A DNA stretch of 64,000 nt from a virus: positions 40,514 through 104,513 of the IMG/VR virus record IMGVR_UViG_3300043772_003377; one strand, 5' to 3'. Positions within the stretch are counted from its first letter, which is position 1. Each line of letters starts with the position of its first letter. Of the stretch, positions 25,305-31,537 are shown piece by piece. The notes beneath the pieces were generated by a model. It was not told the DNA's origin and ran no database searches. It worked only from the letters and a program-made list of their open reading frames with translations. Made by a program: the position numbers and the translations under genes.

Positions 25305-25789
25305 TTTTCGCACATCGACATAAAAGAATTATTTAAATCGGTCTGACTGACAAAAATATTCTTATAATTTTTATGGGTTAGATAATTTTTAATTATTTCG
25401 GGTGTAAAAATATTTAAATGTTTTCTATTATTCCAAGGTCTCCAATATTCTTGCGAATAATCGGGTAGATATATAAATAACGTACCACCAATTTTCAATG
25501 TATCATACCAATAATCCATAACCTCAACCCAATTTTGGATATGTTCTAAACAATGACTTGAAAATATGTAATCAACATCCTGTTTTGGTAAGTTTAATGC
25601 GTGATACCCATCTTTAAATGATTCGTCTATTGGAATTGAACCTGGAAACGACCATTCAATTTTCATACACCCAATGTCATAACCTTCCCCTATACATACG
25701 TGTTTTGCGAATGGAAACGCGAATTGAGACGCAAAACCTTCACATTGAAAGTGCGGATATATTTTATTTTTATAATTAATAATCTTCAT
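25301..25789 (-). CDS. Class I SAM-dependent methyltransferase
   Basis: 162 residues. GEGYDIGCMKIEWSFPGSI is a motif I variant. The strand-4 region reads VDYIFSSHCLEHIQNWVEVM, the standard C-L-E-H-I/V pattern of class I methyltransferases, followed by TLKIGGTLFIYLPDYSQEYW and RKHLNIFTPEIIKNYL. Such short methyltransferases are frequent in phage and bacterial glycan clusters. It shares an ATGA with the next gene and sits 11 bases from another methyltransferase upstream. Confidence 0.75.
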   Translation of the reverse strand: MKIINYKNKIYPHFQCEGFASQFAFPFAKHVCIGEGYDIGCMKIEWSFPGSIPIDESFKDGYHALNLPKQDVDYIFSSHCLEHIQNWVEVMDYWYDTLKIGGTLFIYLPDYSQEYWRPWNNRKHLNIFTPEIIKNYLTHKNYKNIFVSQTDLNNSFMSMCEK

Positions 25790-25800
25790 AATAAATTTAA

Positions 25801-26340
25801 TTATTTTTTAATTCCCCAAAAATACAAATCACAATCAATAGGATTAAACGTAAATTCATATTTGGAGAATATGTTATCAGGATTAATAACGTCTCTTATA
25901 TCTTCTTCTGTTAAATTTTTATAATAATTTCCCCATTCATCTAACCCATTAAGTAATGGGGCGTCTTGAGGTTTGGTTCTTCTAGTTCCGTGTTCTGGTC
26001 GACCTGTAGACGCACAGGTAAACGTGAATAATCCCCCTGATTTAGTTAATAATATGGCATTTTTAATTGTTTCAGAATAAAACATATCGTGTTCAAAACA
26101 TTCTGAACTAATTACGATATCGAACAAAACTTCACTTCTGTATTCGTGACCTTTACTAACAATGTCTACATTTGGTCCTTTACCAACATCTACTCCAACA
26201 TAAGTATATTCATCGAATAAAAATCGGTTATTACCATTAATATCTAAAGATCCTATATCTAATACCGAACAATTGATGAATTTTTCGGGAAATAATTTTT
26301 TAACATTAATGAAAAAATTTTTTTGTGCCAGATGAGCCAT
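25801..26340 (-). CDS. Class I SAM-dependent methyltransferase
   Basis: 179 residues. Motif I is CSVLDIGSLDINGNNRFLFD, then YTYVGVDVGKGPNVDIV. Motif IV-like FDIVISSECFEHDMFYSETI and the following GGLFTFTCASTGRPEHGTRR support the family. The substrate is not evident. It starts the sugar/methyl block upstream and is separated by 28 bases from dUTPase. Repeated ATTTTTATTT tracts lie just upstream of its ATG. Confidence 0.75.
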   Translation of the reverse strand: MAHLAQKNFFINVKKLFPEKFINCSVLDIGSLDINGNNRFLFDEYTYVGVDVGKGPNVDIVSKGHEYRSEVLFDIVISSECFEHDMFYSETIKNAILLTKSGGLFTFTCASTGRPEHGTRRTKPQDAPLLNGLDEWGNYYKNLTEEDIRDVINPDNIFSKYEFTFNPIDCDLYFWGIKK

Positions 26341-26367
26341 ATTATTTTTATTTATTTTTATTTATTT

Positions 26368-26964
26368 TTAAATACCTGTCGAACCGAACCCGTTACTGCC
26401 GCGGTCTTTATCAAATTTATTATTGCTTTCAGTTGGATTTACCCACTTACCATTAACCACAGGACATAAAACCGCTTGAGCAATTTTCATACCTTTATTA
26501 ATTGTGAAAGGTTCTTTATTTGTATTAAAAATAATAACCTTTACTTCACCTGTATAAGAATTGTCCACGGTTCCTGGCGAATTTAAACACATTAAACCTT
26601 GATTTATAGCTAACCCACTTTTAGATCTAACCTGAATCTCATATCCATCTTTAATGTCAAAAGATAATCCTGTAGGGACTAATGCTCTACCTAACCCATC
26701 AACAACAACTTCTTCAGTAGAATATAAATCAAATCCCGAATCTCCATCATAATTGTATTTTGGACTAACAGCGTCTTCGTGTAATTTATGGAATGGTAAA
26801 TCCATTTTTGGAACATAATTGGACATATCCTTTTCTAACCCAAGAATATCCACCCCATATTCCTCTTCAATTAAATTGTAATCAATATCGTTATTTTCAT
26901 CATCACCTAACATTGACCTCAATTTTTTTGTTTGTTCTCTGAGAGAATTTAAATCGTAATTCAT
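26368..26964 (-). CDS. dut: dUTPase
   Basis: 198 residues. All five dUTPase motifs are seen: DSGFDLYS, VRSKSGLA, GTVDNSYTGEVKVIIFN, GMKIAQAV and RGSNGFGSTG near the C-terminus. The enzyme hydrolyses dUTP to dUMP and pyrophosphate as a homotrimer, keeping uracil out of phage DNA. A 55-residue acidic N-terminal extension (YGVDILGLEKDMSNYVPK at its end) precedes the core and is not part of the usual ~150-residue enzyme. It overlaps the upstream exonuclease gene by four bases. Confidence 0.95.
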   Translation of the reverse strand: MNYDLNSLREQTKKLRSMLGDDENNDIDYNLIEEEYGVDILGLEKDMSNYVPKMDLPFHKLHEDAVSPKYNYDGDSGFDLYSTEEVVVDGLGRALVPTGLSFDIKDGYEIQVRSKSGLAINQGLMCLNSPGTVDNSYTGEVKVIIFNTNKEPFTINKGMKIAQAVLCPVVNGKWVNPTESNNKFDKDRGSNGFGSTGI

Positions 26965-27695
26965 TCTAACTCTTTTAATTTTTTAATTACTTTTATTAAT
27001 ACATTAACATCTTCTTCACAATATTCGGATATTTCTTTTAATTTCCCACCATTCCAATAAGAATCGTGAACATTATCTCCTTTAACTTCCCCTTCTTTTG
27101 ATGAAGGTAATCCAAGACAAGAACATAATAAATCTAAGGAACCTATTGAACTATATGAACCATATTGCCAAATTTCTTTTGTATCAATCGCTTTTATTTC
27201 CCAAGGTTTTGTGTCATAACTCGGTAAAATAGATGAAGGCATTATTCCGTTTACTATCATTCTTTTGGCAATCATTGGAATATCAAAATTCTTTAAATTA
27301 TGTCCGCACAAAAAGAACTCTAATTTTGAACATCTATCAAGTAAAACTTTACAAGATTTTAGTAATTCTTTTTCATCGTGACCTGAAAATGTTTGTCTTT
27401 TAATATCTCCACTATCAGTAACAAACGCGAAACTAACACAAACTATTTTGGCGAACTCAGGAACTAAAGCCGATCTTTTAATGAAAACATTATTTTTATG
27501 GTCGAAAATTTCCTGAAGATTAGCGCCAGTTCCAATATCGTCTTCAGGAAATCTTTTCAAGAACCAATCAAAATATTTATCGAATTGCGAACATAAGTTT
27601 ACGTCTTGTTCTAAAAAGGTCGTGTAGTTTTTATAACATCCGACCGTTTCAATATCCATAAATAATATCTTAGTTAAAGGAATTTTTACAATCAT
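26961..27695 (-). CDS. PolB-type 3'-5' exonuclease (DEDDy)
   Basis: 244 residues. ExoI is KILFMDIETVGCYKNYTTF (D-x-E), ExoII FFLCGHNLKNFDIPMIAKRM (N-x-x-x-F-D), and ExoIII SEYCEEDVNVLIKVIKKL with Tyr four residues before the last Asp, a DEDDy arrangement. This matches the stand-alone 3'-5' exonuclease group related to the PolB proofreading domain. It should trim 3' ends, in repair or recombination. It is distinct from the DNA polymerase gene at 63010 that carries its own exonuclease domain. Coupled by four-base overlaps to the genes on both sides. Confidence 0.85.
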   Translation of the reverse strand: MIVKIPLTKILFMDIETVGCYKNYTTFLEQDVNLCSQFDKYFDWFLKRFPEDDIGTGANLQEIFDHKNNVFIKRSALVPEFAKIVCVSFAFVTDSGDIKRQTFSGHDEKELLKSCKVLLDRCSKLEFFLCGHNLKNFDIPMIAKRMIVNGIMPSSILPSYDTKPWEIKAIDTKEIWQYGSYSSIGSLDLLCSCLGLPSSKEGEVKGDNVHDSYWNGGKLKEISEYCEEDVNVLIKVIKKLKELE

Positions 27696-28909
27696 TTTAC
27701 CAAATCTTTATAAATTTCACTTCTTGTTTTCGTCACATTTTTAAGATGATACGTATCTTTAACCTCCTCATATAGACGATTACCCATATCTTCAATCATA
27801 TTTGGATTGGTAACTAATTTTTTAATGTATTTAGCCCAATCACTATGATTTTTTTGTTCATCAACCAATAAAGCGTTACCATCAACAAAATTACCATCTT
27901 TTAAACAATGTTTTAAATCTATCGTGTAAGGACCTATATTAGACGCAATTAATGCTTTTTTATAGAAACCCGCCTCAATAACTTTTAATTGAGATTTAAC
28001 TCTATTAAAGATATGATTTTTAATTGGTGCTAATGAAATATCAAACTTTGAGTAGTTCTTAGCGTAAGTAGTTACAGGTAATGTCCAAACTCTTCTATAT
28101 GGTAAGATATAATCCGAGGTATACTCATCATCTTTAAATTCCATTAAGAATTTTTTATAATTTTCATCAATTGTTTTATAGTTATTTGTGAAAATTTCTT
28201 CATATCTAGCCCAAACCGTTTCGTGAGGTAAAATATCTCTCCTTGTTTGTTTACCTGTCTCTTTATTAATTTCGGTTACAGAACCTCTTGTATCAAATCC
28301 ACATAAAACATATTGAATATTTTTATTGAAGTCTTCTCCGTTTTTTGAAATGAATCCGTCTAATAGTTTTAAGTCGTGAAAATGAGAAGAACCTCCTAAC
28401 CAACCAATTCTAATTTTATCAGACTTTAATGTTGGTTCTTTAAATTGTGGTTCGTCAGGATTAATTGCGTTTGGTAATATGTAAACATTTTTATTATATT
28501 TACGAATTTCATTAGCAAATAATGTTGTAGTTGTTGTAACACAACTTGCGACTTTTAAGTTTGCGATAATTTTTTCGTGAATTTTATTTTGAACAATAAT
28601 ACTATGTATTGGATGTTCCATTGTCGGTAACCAATAATCGTCCAAATCCACAATAACCACAATACCCATAGACTTTAATTTAGTAATTAACGCCGGTACT
28701 TTATCATAATCTTGTCCAATACTTCTATGGGCGTGGACTATTTGATATTTTTTCCAATAATTATCGTTTTCTATTTGGGGGTTATAATCAATATCCACGT
28801 GAAATTCATCGGGATACATATTTTGTAACATTACGTGCGGGTCAACTGATCTAAATTTTCCAACTCCCGTATAGTCAGATGCGAGTACTAAAACATTAAT
28901 TTTTGACAT
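27692..28909 (-). CDS. GT-B fold glycosyltransferase (GT4-like)
   Basis: 405 residues. The N-terminus MSKINVLVLASDYTGVGKFR and IVVIVDLDDYWLPTMEHPIH lead into VYILPNAINPDE and KIRIGWLGGSSHFHDLKLLD, which are standard GT4 donor-domain features, followed by FNRVKSQLKVIEAGFYKKAL and ASNIGPYTIDL (E-A-G motif). Soluble. It starts the minus-strand operon that continues through the exonuclease and dUTPase. The 108-base gap upstream contains the terminator of the preceding genes. Confidence 0.8.
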   Translation of the reverse strand: MSKINVLVLASDYTGVGKFRSVDPHVMLQNMYPDEFHVDIDYNPQIENDNYWKKYQIVHAHRSIGQDYDKVPALITKLKSMGIVVIVDLDDYWLPTMEHPIHSIIVQNKIHEKIIANLKVASCVTTTTTLFANEIRKYNKNVYILPNAINPDEPQFKEPTLKSDKIRIGWLGGSSHFHDLKLLDGFISKNGEDFNKNIQYVLCGFDTRGSVTEINKETGKQTRRDILPHETVWARYEEIFTNNYKTIDENYKKFLMEFKDDEYTSDYILPYRRVWTLPVTTYAKNYSKFDISLAPIKNHIFNRVKSQLKVIEAGFYKKALIASNIGPYTIDLKHCLKDGNFVDGNALLVDEQKNHSDWAKYIKKLVTNPNMIEDMGNRLYEEVKDTYHLKNVTKTRSEIYKDLVK

Positions 28910-28960
28910 ATTTGTTAAATCTTTAATAAAGTATAAAACAAATAGGTTAAAATATCAACT

Positions 28961-28995
28961 TTAAATAAAAAATCCCCACATTAATTGTGAGGATT
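28961..28995 (-). terminator. Rho-independent terminator
   Basis: A ten-base stem (28971-28980 with 28986-28995, including one G-U pair on the minus strand) with a five-base loop is followed by a U-run in minus-strand RNA. It ends transcripts of the five genes at 29018-31456 before the glycosyltransferase operon. Confidence 0.8.
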
Positions 28996-29017
28996 CGTAT
29001 AATAATTTTAATTTATT

Positions 29018-29599
29018 TTATTGGACTTTCTTAATCTTAGTAACCTTACCTTCAAAAATATGTTTCCCAACTCTAAATGAAAATACATCATTAGTTTTTG
29101 AGGTCGACTCTACTAATAATCCATTTTCAGATAAAACTTCCTCAACGGTTTCTCTAACTATTGATTTAATAGTTTCCGCATCAATTCCAATATTAGTTTT
29201 CTGAACAGGTTGGGATTTATTAGTTTGCTGACCAGCAGCATTTGTATTCATAAGTCTTGCCGCTTTCTCAACTAAATCATTAGAGAGTGATGGACTTGTA
29301 GAAGTATTCGGTTGATTAATTGGGTGTTCGATCATTAATCTTTTAATTTCATCGGGTAATTTCGATGACATAACTCTTTCCTCAGTTATTGGTTGGGGAC
29401 TTATAGTCTTTTTATTTTCAATTGCAAATTCATCAGGTAACGAATATTTTGCTGATGGTGCGTTAAATTCTTGTACTTCAGGTGTTGATAACTCTTCATT
29501 CATAGGTAATTCATTTCCTGATCTTGGCATTTGCTTATGTTTATCCATTATTTGTTTGGATATCATTAATTTTTTAATTAAATCGTTTTCGTTTGTCAT
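29018..29599 (-). CDS. Hypothetical virion-type protein
   Basis: 193 residues. The N-terminal half is Pro/Ser/Gln/Asn rich and flexible. A helix around residues 135-155 (DAETIKSIVRETVEEVLSEN) ends in L-S-E. A small beta-rich C-terminus follows (DVFSFRVGKHIFEGKVTKIK). The helix resembles the amphipathic tags of the capsid-targeting-like family but is internal. It is last in a five-gene minus-strand run and ahead of a strong terminator. A head or prohead role is possible but unproven. Confidence 0.55.
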   Translation of the reverse strand: MTNENDLIKKLMISKQIMDKHKQMPRSGNELPMNEELSTPEVQEFNAPSAKYSLPDEFAIENKKTISPQPITEERVMSSKLPDEIKRLMIEHPINQPNTSTSPSLSNDLVEKAARLMNTNAAGQQTNKSQPVQKTNIGIDAETIKSIVRETVEEVLSENGLLVESTSKTNDVFSFRVGKHIFEGKVTKIKKVQ

Positions 29600-30000
29600 T
29601 ATTCCGCCATTCTTGTATCGTCAAAAGACGTGTTTATTATTACTCTTGTCATTCCTTTATCACCTGTTTTATTATATCCAGGTCTAATCTCACTAAAATC
29701 TTCACCTGAAGGTTTAAAAGATAGAATTTTGTCAACTCTAAACAATCTCCACCCCGGTAAAGGTTGTTCTCCCGTATAATTAGTATGGGAAGATCCTTCA
29801 GAATCCCACGCTCTTAAAACAGGATTATCTGCTTTACTATAACCAAAACAAACGGGTTCAATTTCTCTCAAACCTCTTCCTCCTGGCTCATCTCCATCAT
29901 AGTAAATTATCACTTTTTTTCTTTTTTTAATAGCGTCAACGATAGAATCGATTGATGCTACTTCTAAAATAAGTGATTTTGCTATGTTGTAAAGTTTCAT
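29599..30000 (-). CDS. WYL-like domain protein with targeting-like tag
   Basis: 133 residues. The N-terminus MKLYNIAKSLILEVAS is amphipathic with an I-L-E triplet, as in the capsid-targeting-like proteins. The rest resembles a WYL domain: KKRKKVIIYYDGDEPGGRGL, REIEPVCFGYSKADNPVLRA, then GWRLFRVDKILSFKPSGEDF. WYL domains sense nucleic acid or nucleotide ligands in bacterial regulators and are also found alone in phages. If the tag is real, this protein travels in the virion. It overlaps both flanking genes by one base. Confidence 0.6.
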   Translation of the reverse strand: MKLYNIAKSLILEVASIDSIVDAIKKRKKVIIYYDGDEPGGRGLREIEPVCFGYSKADNPVLRAWDSEGSSHTNYTGEQPLPGWRLFRVDKILSFKPSGEDFSEIRPGYNKTGDKGMTRVIINTSFDDTRMAE

Positions 30001-30290
30001 TATGTTGTTGGTTTTGTATATGGTTTTGATGGTCCGTATTCATTAATAGCTAACTCTTTTTTTCTTTCTACAATGTCTTGAACCGCACCTGCTTTATCAT
30101 TAAAAATATCCAAAAATTGACCAGTACCCTTACCATTTTCGTCCCCATCAGCTAAAGCGTCCTTATTAACCGCAGAGTATTCATTTTTTTTATTAAAATC
30201 ATTTTTTGGTAAAAGTCGAGATCTTTCCATCTCAGCAACTTCAGTAAGTTTGTTTTTTGGTTGTTCAAAATTTAATGGTTCTTGTATCAT
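30000..30290 (-). CDS. Small hypothetical protein
   Basis: 96 residues, hydrophilic, disordered-looking in the middle (DALADGDENGKGTGQFLDIF). No recognised motif. It overlaps the WYL-like gene by one base and follows the upstream gene by four bases, so it is part of the same operon, whose members may be virion proteins. Confidence 0.55.
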   Translation of the reverse strand: MIQEPLNFEQPKNKLTEVAEMERSRLLPKNDFNKKNEYSAVNKDALADGDENGKGTGQFLDIFNDKAGAVQDIVERKKELAINEYGPSKPYTKPTT

Positions 30291-30294
30291 AACT

Positions 30295-30753
30295 TTAAAT
30301 TATTTTATTTATTATGTCCTTTATTCTTCTAAGACTTTCTGTAACTTGTAAATCATATTGACCCAAATTAGTTTTATGTGATTTTGACGGTCTATTTAAA
30401 TTTCTAACATCAATATTAGTGTAAGGGTCTTCAGGATCGTGAGGTCTGAACTCATCATTTGATTTTGTATCTCTTCTCATACCATCTAAAGTTTTATCAA
30501 CCCAATCTTTAACATAATGACCACCATTTAATATGTAGGGTAACTCATTTTCTTGTCCGTTAAAGTTATCAAAGAAATTTTTCATTCTTTTTAGTTGTTG
30601 ATAAGTAACTTCCCTACTATCTCTTAGTTCTTTATTTCTTTTAAACCCTTCGGTTTTATCATCAGCACCTTTCGCAGCGTCAAAACATTGTCCCAAATAA
30701 GTGACAACATCTTCAGGTAATTCAATTTTATTTCCGTATAATTTACTATTCAC
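30295..30753 (-). CDS. Hypothetical protein, GTG start
   Basis: 152 residues. The likely start is the GTG complementary to 30751-30753, overlapping the previous gene by eight bases. The sequence is charged and helical with GGHYVKDWVDKTLDGMRRD. The last 18 residues (VTESLRRIKDIINKII) look like an amphipathic segment at the C-terminus, similar in composition to the N-terminal tags of other genes. No family recognised. Confidence 0.55.
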   Translation of the reverse strand: MNSKLYGNKIELPEDVVTYLGQCFDAAKGADDKTEGFKRNKELRDSREVTYQQLKRMKNFFDNFNGQENELPYILNGGHYVKDWVDKTLDGMRRDTKSNDEFRPHDPEDPYTNIDVRNLNRPSKSHKTNLGQYDLQVTESLRRIKDIINKII

Positions 30754-31456
30754 CAGTCTTTAAAACTTTAATTAATTGATTAATACTAATACCTTCTTTG
30801 TCGGCCAATTTTTTAATATTTTGAAGATTTTTAGTTAAAATTTTACTTACAGATGTTTCTTTTTCAATAACATCATTTTCTTTTTTAGATTTTTTCGCCA
30901 AAATATCCTCAACCATTTTAATCATTCTTTTTTTCTGCTCTTCTTCTAAACTATCTTTCTCAACAAGTCTTTGTTTTAACACTTTTTTACCTGTTTTAGT
31001 CTTTTTTACTTTTTTACCTCTTAATTTTCCAAAAGCTTGAGCTCTTTCATCTCTCTCAAAAGGGTCTTCAATACCCATCTTTTTTAGTGTTTTAATTGTA
31101 CCGTTATAATCCAAGTCTTTTGTCTCTTCATAACCGAAAGCGTCTGAAAAATCCATCTCAGAAACAACGTTTTCGTCCTTTTCTTCACTTTCACCCCAAT
31201 ACACACGATAACCTCTTGATACAGGGTCATTAGGTGTTCTTGTCCCTACAATGGTCTGATCCATAGTTTTTCTAGGGTGTAATGTTGCGTTATATAATGG
31301 TACTTTACTACCCAATAAACCTCCGTCAGAATCAACTAATTCGTCTAATTCTCCTTTTAATTTATCTAATTCATTCTTAACATCATCATCGGATATCGAA
31401 TCTTCATTAGATGGTTTAATTTTTTTTGAGTTTAAATTCTTTTTTTCCTTTTTCAT
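30746..31456 (-). CDS. Highly charged hypothetical protein
   Basis: 236 residues, rich in Lys, Glu and Asp. Segments include PLYNATLHPRKTMDQTIVGT, RGYRVYWGESEEKD and a strongly basic stretch KLRGKKVKKTKTGKKVLKQR, followed by a helical C-terminus with ISINQLIKVLKTGE. It starts the five-gene minus-strand operon and has a TATTTATA element 25 bases upstream. No enzymatic domain is visible. The neighbour set suggests virion or head assembly. Confidence 0.55.
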   Translation of the reverse strand: MKKEKKNLNSKKIKPSNEDSISDDDVKNELDKLKGELDELVDSDGGLLGSKVPLYNATLHPRKTMDQTIVGTRTPNDPVSRGYRVYWGESEEKDENVVSEMDFSDAFGYEETKDLDYNGTIKTLKKMGIEDPFERDERAQAFGKLRGKKVKKTKTGKKVLKQRLVEKDSLEEEQKKRMIKMVEDILAKKSKKENDVIEKETSVSKILTKNLQNIKKLADKEGISINQLIKVLKTGE

Positions 31457-31473
31457 AATTGATTTATAACTAT

Positions 31474-31481
31474 TATAAATA
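31474..31481 (-). promoter_or_regulatory. TATTTATA element, left arm of divergent region
   Basis: Coding-strand TATTTATA preceded by GAGAA and followed by ATAGTTATAAAT, with its 5' end 25 bases before the ATG at 31456. It forms the minus-strand half of a two-sided promoter region with the element at 31520. Confidence 0.45.
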
Positions 31482-31519
31482 TTCTCAGCTTTTTTAATAA
31501 TAAATACTTCACTTTAATG

Positions 31520-31533
31520 TATTTATCATAAAA
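31520..31533 (+). promoter_or_regulatory. TATTTATCATAAAA element upstream of 31538-34369
   Basis: TATTTATCATAAAA, 18 bases before the ATG at 31538. The same 14 bases occur before the gene at 48725, which also encodes a fibre-region protein. The shared longer sequence argues for a real regulatory element. Confidence 0.55.
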
Positions 31534-31537
31534 AAAG

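Noticed and set aside
25305-25313. GTG start for the GT9-like gene
   Set aside because: The ATG at 25302-25304 overlaps the preceding stop as ATGA, the usual coupling in this operon.
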